A stretch of 18,240 bases of DNA from Caryophanales bacterium UBA6259 (lineage in GTDB: Bacteria > Bacillota > Bacilli > Tepidibacillales > Tepidibacillaceae). The stretch spans positions 1 through 18,240 of the forward strand of contig DJVJ01000027.1 of the NCBI GenBank assembly GCA_002441135.1, written 5' to 3'. Below the pieces are notes generated by a model. That model saw nothing but the letters and a program-made list of their open reading frames with translations, made no database searches and was not told the DNA's origin. The stretch's first letter is position 1; the number at the start of each line of letters is the position of its first letter. The position numbers were made by a program, and so were the translations under genes. Of this stretch, positions 1-7,760 are shown piece by piece.

Positions 1-1
1 C

Positions 2-3000
2 TGGGATGTACAGTATTACTCCGGCATAACAAATATTACTGCTGATGTGGTAGCTGGTACCTTTCTGACACCTGATCTTGAAGCTGGGGCTTATTATCCA
101 ATTACATTAAGAGTGACACCAGTTGGTGCTAGCTGCGGTGATAGTTATGTAGTTACTTTAAAATCCGCTTCAGATACTTGTCCTGAGCAAACTTGTACAG
201 GTGCGATCGATGTAGTTGAGGCTGTAGTTACATTGGCTTGTCCATTATTGAATATCACCAAAGATGATAGTAAAACTTTTGTTACGCCTGGGGAAGCTAC
301 CACTTATGTTATCGATTTTAGTAACATCGGTGATGCGACAGCAAGCAATGTAATTATTACAGATATTCTTCCTGCAGGTGTCACTTATCAAAATTCTTTT
401 CCAAATCCTACAAGCATCGCCTATAATACACCAAATCCGGGGGAGACAACAATAATCTGGAATATGGGAGCTTTATTCGTTGACAGTGGAACATTTATAA
501 ATTCGATTGATGTTCAAGTAAACTTAGATACCATCCCCGGTACTACTCTGACCAATACGGTAACTGCAGATTATCAGGATATTATGGGCAACGTCTTTCC
601 ACAAGTCACTGCTCAAGATACCGACACTGTAATAGGATTCCCTTTGACAAAACAAGTAAGCAGTGAATTTGCAATGTGGGGTGATACGTTAACATACACC
701 CTAACTCCTAACTTTAAAGAGGATGAACTATTAAGTAATGTACGTATTATTGATTCGATACCTGAAGGGACAACATATGTTTCAGGTAGTGCCAATGCGA
801 ACGGTACTTATGGTGCTTATACACCGTTACCTGCTGTACCTGGTGTTGATTTAGATAATGGTCTTACTACAAGCATGACGGTAAGTACCAACTTCGTTAA
901 CCCTGGTACTCCTATTACCGTTACGTTAAATGTTCAAAGTACCGCTGCGGTTCTCAATGTTTCTCCAACAGATCTCGTTGTAAGTGGTGGTGATTATACT
1001 GTCACAGGACCAGTACCTACCATTGCCAATGTCCCTGCGGGTGGGGCTGGCGTGAACTACGTGTGGACTGTTACACCTCTTGACACCGCTGAATATATCT
1101 TCACGGCTGGTGCAATCAATGATCTTGAAACAGTAATATGGCCTGATGCAAGTTCTTCTAGTGTACTTTCTGCCGAAGGTGGACCAGACGTAGTTACATG
1201 GGACTTGGGTAGCAATCTTCTAGCTATGAATGGTGTAGACCTTATTAGTGGTGTTGGCCCAGGAATCTATGCCTTCCGTGGGGATGATAGAATTGACTTT
1301 TGGCGTTATGAGGTATTAAACAATGCTTGGAGCACCATGGCGAATGCACCTAGCACAGTCAAGGAAGGTGGAGCGTTGGCCTACGATGGTGGCGGTTATT
1401 TAAATGGATATTTCTATGCACTTCGTGGTGATGGAACAAACGCATTTTGGCGCTTTGATATTGACGCGAACACCTGGCAAGTACTTTTGAATACACCTGC
1501 TACAGTGAAAAACGGGGGCGCACTTGTCTACTTAGATGGATTCGTATATGCTCTTCGAGGAAATAATACTACAGCATTTTGGCGCTATGACCCTACAACC
1601 AATACGTGGGCTGTATTGGCAACCACACCATCAACTGTGGAACAAGGAGGAGCACTGACCACTGATGGAACCTATATTTACGCCCTTCGCGGTGATAACA
1701 GTACAGAATTTTGGCGTTATGACCCTACAACCAATACATGGATCAGTCTTACATCAACTCCTCAAAACGTAAAATGGGGCGGTGCTCTAACGACAATCGG
1801 AAATTACATTTATGCCACTCGTGGAGATGACAAACGGGATTTCTGGAGATATGACATCGTTGCTAATACTTGGAGCATCATGGCAAATACACCTGGTACT
1901 GTGAAAGAAGGCGGTGCTTTAACTACTGATGGTACGTATGTTTACGCATTACGTGGTGATGGTAGCACGGGTTTCTGGCGCTATGACCCCGCAACAAATT
2001 CTTGGAACATATTAGCCACAACTCCTCAAAACGTAAAATTTGGTGGGGCATTAGCTTATGTAGAAGGCACTGAACTACAACTTCGGATTACAACTTTATC
2101 TGCAGGGCCTACCTTGGTTACTACTGGTGATACTGTGTATGTTAGTATGACGTTGTTCTCTTCAGATGGTATAAATAATGTTATACCAAGCGCATTGACT
2201 ATAACTTCTACTGGTGGTGCTACAGCGGCATTAATTACCGGTCCAACACCAGTCAGTCAAAATATTCCTGCAGATGGATTTGTTACCTTTACATGGGAAT
2301 ATTTAGTTACATCGGGTACAGCTCCAGGAAGCCTACAATTTAGTGGAAATGCTACAGGTGATGGTCCCATCATCTTCCCTATCGGAACTTCAAATAGCGT
2401 ATTAGTTAGCCCTATATTAACTTATCAGGTGACCGTTGATACAGATGCAGGAAGTCCAATAGTCAATACGGCCATGTTCTTAGAAGAAAATTACTTTGAA
2501 ATTGGCATAGAATCGAATGAAGTAATAACCAATCTGGGTGGAAGCATCGGAGATTATATCTGGTACGACTCCAATGGTGATGGTGTACAGGATCTTACTG
2601 AAAATGGAATTTCTAGTGTAACTGTTATTTTAACTCCTCCAGCCGATGTTGATCTTGGGAATGGTCTTGGTGTACCTGTAACAACTGTTACTGATGCCAA
2701 TGGCTTATATTTATTTGATGCATTACCTCCGGGTCTATATACCGTAAATGTAGATACTTCTACATTACCTATCGGTATGATTGAAACATTTGATCCAGAT
2801 GGTATCTTTGACAATAGTACTACAGTTAATCTAACTGCAAATGAGAATTATTTGTTAGCTGACTTTGGCTATGATGACAGTGGTGTGATTGGTGATACTG
2901 TGTTCGCAGATTATAATGGAAATGGCGTACAGGATCTAGGAGAACCTGGGTTGCCTAACATTACCGTTAACCTTTACCAAGATAATAATGGTGATGGAAT

Positions 3001-6000
3001 CATCGACGATGGCGACACACTTCTTGCAGTAACGACTACAGATGCGAATGGTAACTATAGTTTTACTGGACTTCCAGCTGATGATTACATCGTTTCTGTT
3101 GACGAAACGGATCCTGATTTGCCTGCTGGGTATGAAGCCACAACGATTAATCCTATGCCAGTGAGTATTACTGCTGGGCAAACCTATAACAATGCAGATT
3201 TTGGCTTTACTGATTATGGCTCCATTTGTGGTGTGATCTGGGATGATGCAAACAGAAACGGAATCATCGATCCTGATGAGGCTAGATTTTCGGGAGTCCA
3301 GGTCGTTCTAACTGGTCCAACCGGCACCGTTTATTTGAACACGAATCCTGACGGGTCATATTGCTTTGAAAACCTACCTGCTGGGGATTACACCGTCACT
3401 GTTAATACAAGTACTCTACCATTAGGTTATGAAGAAACCTATGATCCGGATGGTATTTTGGATAATGGCACTACCGTTAACTTAACAGTGGGAGAGGATA
3501 ACACTTCTAACTTTGGGTATGATGGAACAGGTGTGATTGGTGATCGTGTCTGGAATGATGTGAATGGAAATGGACTTCAAGATCCTGGTGAATTAGGTAT
3601 TGCCGGTGTAACGGTCTGGCTTTATGAAGACCTTAATGGTAATGGCCAAATCGATCCGGGAGAACCACTCATTGCTACGGATGTAACCGACGTTAATGGT
3701 ATCTATAGCTTTACTGAATTGCCACCGGGTAATTACGTGGTGAAGGTAGATCAAACAGCTTTACCTCAATATACAAATACAACACCTAATCCTTTACCAG
3801 TGAATCTACTACCTGGCCAAATCAATAACAATGTAGATTTCGGATTTGGTCCATATGCTGAAATAGGTGATTTTGTATGGCATGATATTAACAATAATGG
3901 CGTTCAAGACCTTGGAGAACCTGGGTTGGCTGGTGTTACCGTTACTCTTACTCCACCTTCAAATGTCGATTTGGGCAATGGTCCAGGTGTTCCAATCAAT
4001 ACAGTTACCGATGCAAATGGCTACTATCTATTTGATACTCTTCCAGCAGGACAATACACGGTAACCGTAACTTCACCAGGAGGATATGTTGCTACTACTA
4101 CCACTTCGTATATCGTAAATGTGGTCGCGGGAGATTATTCTTTAAATAACGACTTTGGGTTCCGTGGTAACGGTAGTATCGGAGATACCGTATGGTATGA
4201 CACGAATGGTAATGGGATACAAGATATTGGGGAGGTTGGAATCGGAGGAGTTCGGGTTTACCTTTTTGAAGATGCAAATGGCAACGGATACTTTGATGAT
4301 GGAGAACCATTAATTGATTTCATGGATACCGCTCCAGACGGGTCCTATCTCTTTAATGACCTTCCTCCAGGACAATATCTAGTGATGATCGAACCAACTG
4401 ATTACCCTCTAAATACAGGACCTACTACACCTCCAGTCCAAGTGGTGCAACTCGTGGAAGACGAAAACTATACGCAGGCTGATTTTGGCTTCGGACCATT
4501 TAGTGCAATTGGCGACACTGTCTATTTCGACGCAAACTATAATGGCGTTCAGGATACAGGTACTACCGATGAATATGGGTTCCCGAATGTAACAATATAT
4601 TTATATCAATCGGATGAAAATTGCAATCCAATAGGGGATGTTATCGCGACAGAAGTTACGGATCAATTCGGACATTATTTCTTTGAAGGGCTTGCAGCCG
4701 GCTATTACAGGGTGGTCTTAGATCAAACAACGATTCCTACAGGCTTAACCGTAACAACACCAAGTGGTGGGTTCTATTGCCTAAACCTTGCGCAAGATCA
4801 ATTTTACTCCCGAGCTGATTTCGGTCTTAATGGAACTTCAAGTATCGGTGACTTTGTATGGAACGATCTTAATGCTGACGGTATACAAGATCCTGGTGAA
4901 GCCGGTGTAGCCGGCGTTACGGTTCAGTTGTGGATGGATATTAATGGGGATGGTGTTCTAAATACAGGCATAGGCGGAGATTTACTGGTTACATCCACAG
5001 TAACTGACGCGAATGGTATTTACACCTTTAACAATCTAAATATTGGTACCTATTTCGTAAAAATAATTGTACCTATTGGATTTGTAGCGACGACACCTAC
5101 AGTGTTGACTGAACCGATAAATGTAGATGGCACATTAATAACGAATGCAGACTTTGGTATTGTGAACGAGCTCGAATATGTGAATATCGGTGACTTTGTA
5201 TGGCTCGACTTGAATGCCAATGGTCTCCAAGATCCTGGTGAACCGGGAATTCCAAATGTTACTGTTAATCTAATGCTACAGGATGAATTAGGGAACTGTG
5301 GAGGAATTATCGCAACAACACAAACTGACCTTACAGGACATTACATGTTCATGGGAATTACTCCTGGTGCCTACTGTGTTCAGGTGAACAGTAGTACATT
5401 ACCGGTAGATATGACTTTATTACCAACATTAGCGAATGTCGGGGATAATGATACCATTGATTCTGATTCGGTAAATGGAGCACCAGTTCCAATAATAATT
5501 GCCAGCGGTATAGACGATACCATAGATTTTGGTTATTACCAAGTTCGAACCGACCTAGCGGTAATGAAGACTCATGACACTGAACCTGTTTTACCTGGTA
5601 GTTCATTTAATTACTCCATTACCATTACGAACAATGGACCAAACGTCGCAACGAATGTTATACTCACGGATTTCCTTCCTACCGGTGTCACTTTTGTCTC
5701 TGCTACACCAGTTCAATCGAGTGGTCCGAATCCATTGGTATGGAATGTGGGAAATATGAATATTGGTGAAAGCAAAACTTATACTGTTTCAGTAACCGTT
5801 AATGGCGATGCAACAGGAGCTTTAGTGAATATAGTAACTGTTACAAGTAATGAGTTTGATTCAGTCCCTGGTAATAATCAAGCTGAGGATATCATTGTAA
5901 TAATGGAGGCAGGTCCTTCCATTTTGATAACGAAATTTGTTTCAGTAGACAATGGTGTCACATGGTACGATGCGAATACAGCTCCTGGTCCATATCTTCC

Positions 6001-6157
6001 TTCAGGTGTCACACCACTATTCAGATTCTTGGTAACAAATAATGGCACAGTTCCTTTATCAAACATTCAGGTTACCGATAGTGTCCTTGGGCTTATTGGC
6101 ACCCTGGAAAGTCTAGCTTCAGGTGAGTCTTATGAATGGATTGTTCCTGGAATATAA
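2..6157 (+). CDS. Giant repeat-rich surface/extracellular protein (DUF11, Kelch-like, SdrD-B-like), 5' end outside window
   Basis: The frame is open to the left edge, so this is the C-terminal 2,051 codons of a larger protein; the first in-frame GTG at 47 is not a credible start. Residues below are counted from that GTG. Order seen: a Cys-containing beta-rich stretch (1-65, Cys at 30, 45, 50, 65); DUF11-like sandwich (about 66-195); a second DUF11-like stretch (about 199-395); six Kelch-like blades (407-674); another sandwich (about 676-830); nine SdrD-B/Cna-B-like domains (832-1834); one DUF11 domain (1835-1955); and a shortened final DUF11-like domain (1956-2036). Such modules are typical of secreted or cell-surface adhesin and matrix proteins. 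No LPXTG signal, S-layer homology domain or hydrophobic tail is visible at the C-terminus, so anchoring must be elsewhere or absent. A strong terminator follows at 6195. Function is unknown; an extracellular structural or adhesive role is inference. Confidence 0.85.
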   Translation, partial: WDVQYYSGITNITADVVAGTFLTPDLEAGAYYPITLRVTPVGASCGDSYVVTLKSASDTCPEQTCTGAIDVVEAVVTLACPLLNITKDDSKTFVTPGEATTYVIDFSNIGDATASNVIITDILPAGVTYQNSFPNPTSIAYNTPNPGETTIIWNMGALFVDSGTFINSIDVQVNLDTIPGTTLTNTVTADYQDIMGNVFPQVTAQDTDTVIGFPLTKQVSSEFAMWGDTLTYTLTPNFKEDELLSNVRIIDSIPEGTTYVSGSANANGTYGAYTPLPAVPGVDLDNGLTTSMTVSTNFVNPGTPITVTLNVQSTAAVLNVSPTDLVVSGGDYTVTGPVPTIANVPAGGAGVNYVWTVTPLDTAEYIFTAGAINDLETVIWPDASSSSVLSAEGGPDVVTWDLGSNLLAMNGVDLISGVGPGIYAFRGDDRIDFWRYEVLNNAWSTMANAPSTVKEGGALAYDGGGYLNGYFYALRGDGTNAFWRFDIDANTWQVLLNTPATVKNGGALVYLDGFVYALRGNNTTAFWRYDPTTNTWAVLATTPSTVEQGGALTTDGTYIYALRGDNSTEFWRYDPTTNTWISLTSTPQNVKWGGALTTIGNYIYATRGDDKRDFWRYDIVANTWSIMANTPGTVKEGGALTTDGTYVYALRGDGSTGFWRYDPATNSWNILATTPQNVKFGGALAYVEGTELQLRITTLSAGPTLVTTGDTVYVSMTLFSSDGINNVIPSALTITSTGGATAALITGPTPVSQNIPADGFVTFTWEYLVTSGTAPGSLQFSGNATGDGPIIFPIGTSNSVLVSPILTYQVTVDTDAGSPIVNTAMFLEENYFEIGIESNEVITNLGGSIGDYIWYDSNGDGVQDLTENGISSVTVILTPPADVDLGNGLGVPVTTVTDANGLYLFDALPPGLYTVNVDTSTLPIGMIETFDPDGIFDNSTTVNLTANENYLLADFGYDDSGVIGDTVFADYNGNGVQDLGEPGLPNITVNLYQDNNGDGIIDDGDTLLAVTTTDANGNYSFTGLPADDYIVSVDETDPDLPAGYEATTINPMPVSITAGQTYNNADFGFTDYGSICGVIWDDANRNGIIDPDEARFSGVQVVLTGPTGTVYLNTNPDGSYCFENLPAGDYTVTVNTSTLPLGYEETYDPDGILDNGTTVNLTVGEDNTSNFGYDGTGVIGDRVWNDVNGNGLQDPGELGIAGVTVWLYEDLNGNGQIDPGEPLIATDVTDVNGIYSFTELPPGNYVVKVDQTALPQYTNTTPNPLPVNLLPGQINNNVDFGFGPYAEIGDFVWHDINNNGVQDLGEPGLAGVTVTLTPPSNVDLGNGPGVPINTVTDANGYYLFDTLPAGQYTVTVTSPGGYVATTTTSYIVNVVAGDYSLNNDFGFRGNGSIGDTVWYDTNGNGIQDIGEVGIGGVRVYLFEDANGNGYFDDGEPLIDFMDTAPDGSYLFNDLPPGQYLVMIEPTDYPLNTGPTTPPVQVVQLVEDENYTQADFGFGPFSAIGDTVYFDANYNGVQDTGTTDEYGFPNVTIYLYQSDENCNPIGDVIATEVTDQFGHYFFEGLAAGYYRVVLDQTTIPTGLTVTTPSGGFYCLNLAQDQFYSRADFGLNGTSSIGDFVWNDLNADGIQDPGEAGVAGVTVQLWMDINGDGVLNTGIGGDLLVTSTVTDANGIYTFNNLNIGTYFVKIIVPIGFVATTPTVLTEPINVDGTLITNADFGIVNELEYVNIGDFVWLDLNANGLQDPGEPGIPNVTVNLMLQDELGNCGGIIATTQTDLTGHYMFMGITPGAYCVQVNSSTLPVDMTLLPTLANVGDNDTIDSDSVNGAPVPIIIASGIDDTIDFGYYQVRTDLAVMKTHDTEPVLPGSSFNYSITITNNGPNVATNVILTDFLPTGVTFVSATPVQSSGPNPLVWNVGNMNIGESKTYTVSVTVNGDATGALVNIVTVTSNEFDSVPGNNQAEDIIVIMEAGPSILITKFVSVDNGVTWYDANTAPGPYLPSGVTPLFRFLVTNNGTVPLSNIQVTDSVLGLIGTLESLASGESYEWIVPGI
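1265..2068 (+). repeat. Six Kelch-like beta-propeller repeats inside the giant protein
   Basis: Six units of about 45 residues each follow the pattern Y-x-Y-A-L-R-G-[DN], then F-W-R-[YF]-[DE], N-x-W, T-P-x-x-V-K and G-G-A-L. This is the layout of Kelch-type blades, and six units could close a propeller. At DNA level the repeats are recent enough to share exact runs: a 20-nt identity lies at 1586-1605 and 1718-1737 (132 nt apart). Units 4 and 6 share the TPQNVK variant and units 1 and 5 share TVKEGGAL, so duplication was not simply tandem-in-order. Ligand unknown. Confidence 0.8.
2540..5548 (+). repeat. Nine tandem SdrD-B/Cna-B-like domains inside the giant protein
   Basis: Nine units of 104-123 residues start at 2540, 2882, 3218, 3530, 3857, 4172, 4502, 4838 and 5180. 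Most open with an IGD-x-V-[WFY] strand. Each has an Asp-rich loop of the type D-x-N-x-[ND]-G-x-[QI]-D, followed in most by a PGE or LGE-type turn, then a TD-x-x-G-x-Y-x-F strand, a L-P-x-G-x-Y turn and a closing DFG[YF]-type strand. These match the SdrD B-like/Cna B family, whose Asp loops bind calcium in staphylococcal homologues; calcium binding here is inferred. Domains 2, 4, 6 and 8 have a second D-x-N-G-[DN]-G loop. Domains 3, 7 and 9 each hold two Cys. Confidence 0.85.
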
Positions 6158-6194
6158 ACTTCAACCATTCAAGCTAGCCCATGCTGGGCGCACT

Positions 6195-6228
6195 AAAAAG
6201 AGAAGACTTTTTCGTCTTCTCTTTTTTT
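6195..6228 (+). terminator. Rho-independent terminator of the giant gene
   Basis: A perfect 13-bp stem (6195-6207 with 6214-6226) encloses a six-base loop and is followed by a T run. The stem starts 37 bases after the TAA stop. A second short hairpin, GCCCA-TGC-TGGGC (6177-6189), sits between the stop and this terminator. Confidence 0.92.
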
Positions 6229-6305
6229 ATATATAAGTTTTGGGTATTAGGACAATGAGTCAATATCATATATATAGTAATAAATTTTGTTAAGGAGGTT
6301 GTTAC

Positions 6306-6695
6306 ATGTCATTTCCTAATATTCCGAATGTAGTACCCAAAATTAAGATTAAACGATCTGACGCGATAAATTTATTACTCTCATCTATTGCCTTTGAAGA
6401 ATTAGGCTTAGCCCATATGATTAATGCAGAGGCAGAAAAAATCCAGAAGGTATTAAAAACGAATTGTAGCTTTAAAGAATTAATGGAATTAAATAAAAGC
6501 GTAGATAAAACCCTACAAACTATTATAATCAAAGAAATGCTCCTTCAGTTTAAATTAAACAGTGTAATGGAAATTTCGGATAAATCAACTATTGATTGTG
6601 ATGAAGACAAATTGGATTTTCAAGATGAATTTGATGAAAAATTAGGATTTGAAGATTTATTTGATGAGGAAAAAGACGAAACTAAAAGTGAATAA
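6306..6695 (+). CDS. Small helical protein with IxxEE...AEAxKI motif, 129 aa, function unknown
   Basis: The ATG at 6306 follows a near-perfect Shine-Dalgarno (AAGGAGG, 6292-6298; 7-nt spacing), so this is a real gene. The N-terminus has FPNIPNV and then a helical core, SSIAFEELGLAHMINAEAEKI, with the first and last portions repeated in spirit by TIIIKEMLLQFKL at about 78-90. The tail (about 98-129) is strongly acidic. No signal peptide or membrane segment is apparent. I recognise the general look of a small conserved Bacillota family but cannot name it or assign a function. The divergent relative encoded at 7156-7467 on the other strand shares the FP start, S-I-x-x-E-E, A-E-A-x-K-I and K-E-x-L-L-x-x-K. 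It lies directly downstream of the giant gene but after its terminator, so it is probably transcribed separately. Confidence 0.82.
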   Translation: MSFPNIPNVVPKIKIKRSDAINLLLSSIAFEELGLAHMINAEAEKIQKVLKTNCSFKELMELNKSVDKTLQTIIIKEMLLQFKLNSVMEISDKSTIDCDEDKLDFQDEFDEKLGFEDLFDEEKDETKSE

Positions 6696-7106
6696 TTATT
6701 TTTTCTTTCCTTTCCTTTGATATAGTTCATTGGAGAGCCAAGGTAGCGAAGGTGAGTTATCAATCACCTTTTGTGTTTGCTTACCTTCTAATTGATGAAG
6801 CCTTCTTATTATTTGATCAATATGTTCATCAGAAAGTACATTTACTCCTCTAAAAGTGAAATCTTTAATTAGTTTCTTCTTCTTTAAAACATTTTTCTGG
6901 ACATCAATTAAATTTGTCAATGTATGATTAATCCATAACTCAGCTTCTAATAACATTTCTTCCTTTATCTCCACTTTTTGCTTCAAAACGACGGCATGAT
7001 GAAACCCGTTTATCGAGATACTAAATTGACTAATTGAAATCTGGAGGTCATTTAAAGTATGGATATATTGTTTATAATAATTATTCTGTTTTGAAGTTCT
7101 TTCCAT
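6696..7106 (-). CDS. Hypothetical protein, 136 aa, unrecognised
   Basis: The ATG at 7106 is preceded by a good ribosome site (TAGGAGTG) about 8 nt upstream. The protein is basic and predicted mostly helical by eye. It has a central segment with EIKEEMLLEAEL (about 46-57), a Lys-rich patch (KKKK about 75-78), and a Lys/Arg-rich C-terminus (KGKKK). There is no signal peptide, membrane helix, Cys cluster or catalytic motif that I can see. The KE-x-LL-x-x-x-L segment resembles the C-terminal motif of the two small paralogues beside it, so a distant relationship is possible but unproven. It lies 49 nt downstream of the 103-aa gene on the same strand, which suggests one operon. Its TAA stop abuts the TAA of the convergent 129-aa gene with no bases between. 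Confidence 0.72.
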   Translation of the reverse strand: MERTSKQNNYYKQYIHTLNDLQISISQFSISINGFHHAVVLKQKVEIKEEMLLEAELWINHTLTNLIDVQKNVLKKKKLIKDFTFRGVNVLSDEHIDQIIRRLHQLEGKQTQKVIDNSPSLPWLSNELYQRKGKKK

Positions 7107-7155
7107 TGAATTTCACTCCTACCATCAATCTGAATTCACTTCAATCAATATCTTT

Positions 7156-7467
7156 CTAACTATTTTCCTTGAATAATTTATTATCTAATTGCAATGTGAG
7201 TTCTATTTTTCTATATAAAAGCCATTCCTTCATTAAAATGGTTTCCACAACCTGATTAATGGAATGACTAAAACTTAAAATCTCTAAATTAGTAGGGGCT
7301 GTTGGAAAATCCTTCTTTTTCCCAATAAATGCTTCTATTTTTTTAGCTTCTGCGGTTAAAAGCTGAGAAAGTGCTTCTTCTTCTTTGATGATCGAGTTCA
7401 TCAAATCAATAATTGTATCATTTATTGTATTTTTTTGACTTATATCTGGAAACTCAGGAAATTTCAT
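7156..7467 (-). CDS. Small helical protein, 103 aa, diverged paralogue of the 129-aa protein
   Basis: The ATG at 7467 has the ribosome site AAAGGATGG just upstream. The start MKFPEFPDI mirrors MSFPNIPNV of the 129-aa protein. The core keeps S-I-x-x-E-E (about 25-30), A-E-A-x-K-I and, near residues 78-88, T-I-L-M-K-E-W-L-L-Y-R-K. It lacks the acidic tail of its relative. It is the first gene of a probable two-gene unit running toward 6696. No signal peptide or transmembrane segment is visible. Function unknown; the shared motif pattern argues for common descent, and the low identity for an old duplication or separate acquisition. Confidence 0.78.
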   Translation of the reverse strand: MKFPEFPDISQKNTINDTIIDLMNSIIKEEEALSQLLTAEAKKIEAFIGKKKDFPTAPTNLEILSFSHSINQVVETILMKEWLLYRKIELTLQLDNKLFKENS

Positions 7468-7565
7468 TTAAACCATCCTTTTTGAATAGGTTAATAAATG
7501 CTAGTCTAATATATATGCTTAACTCTTGATAACATTCCTTTGTATTAAATTGAAATCAACAAAAC

Positions 7566-7595
7566 TTGACATAACCCCTAAAAAAGCTTTATTAT
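7566..7595 (+). promoter_or_regulatory. Promoter of rpsD (sigma-A type)
   Basis: A perfect TTGACA at 7566-7571 is followed 18 nt later by TATTAT (7590-7595), giving a strong vegetative promoter for a ribosomal protein gene. Transcription would begin near 7602, leaving a leader of about 160 nt. Confidence 0.8.
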
Positions 7596-7619
7596 ATAAG
7601 TTGTGATTATAGACAATTT

Positions 7620-7705
7620 ATGACGTTGAACACCCTCACTCATTTGTAGTTATAAGGCTGCGGCTGAACATCTTTATAACAAATTACAAATTGAGCGCGT
7701 CGTAA
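7620..7705 (+). promoter_or_regulatory. Structured rpsD leader, probable S4 autoregulatory site
   Basis: The leader folds into a long interrupted stem: GACG 7622-7625 with CGTC 7698-7701; CTCA 7639-7642 with TGAG 7692-7695; TTTGTA 7643-7648 with TACAAA 7685-7690; and GTTATAA 7649-7655 with TTATAAC 7674-7680, closed by an 18-nt loop. In B. subtilis S4 represses its own gene by binding a structured rpsD leader; equivalence here is inferred from position and fold. Confidence 0.68.
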
Positions 7706-7760
7706 TAGCTAAACAATGTTAATTTATTAATCTTAAATTACCGAGAGGGGTATTTCAATT

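Noticed and set aside
2554..4310. Open frames antisense to the SdrD-B-like domains
   Set aside because: Their stops are suppressed by the repetitive Asp/Gly/Thr codon pattern of the sense gene; sequences are low-complexity and lack ribosome sites.
2540..5548. Regular 312-369 bp periodicity as a CRISPR or non-coding satellite
   Set aside because: The frame is open throughout and differences preserve protein domain motifs, so it is coding domain repetition.
5912..6157. A sortase (LPXTG) or S-layer anchor at the end of the giant protein
   Set aside because: No LPXTG-like motif, hydrophobic helix, basic tail or SLH repeat is present; LPSGVT near residue 1985 is not a sorting signal in context.
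6158..6260. A frameshifted continuation of the giant protein in the +1 or +2 frame
   Set aside because: Neither frame gives residues resembling the missing DUF11 strand, and the terminator stem lies directly in the path.
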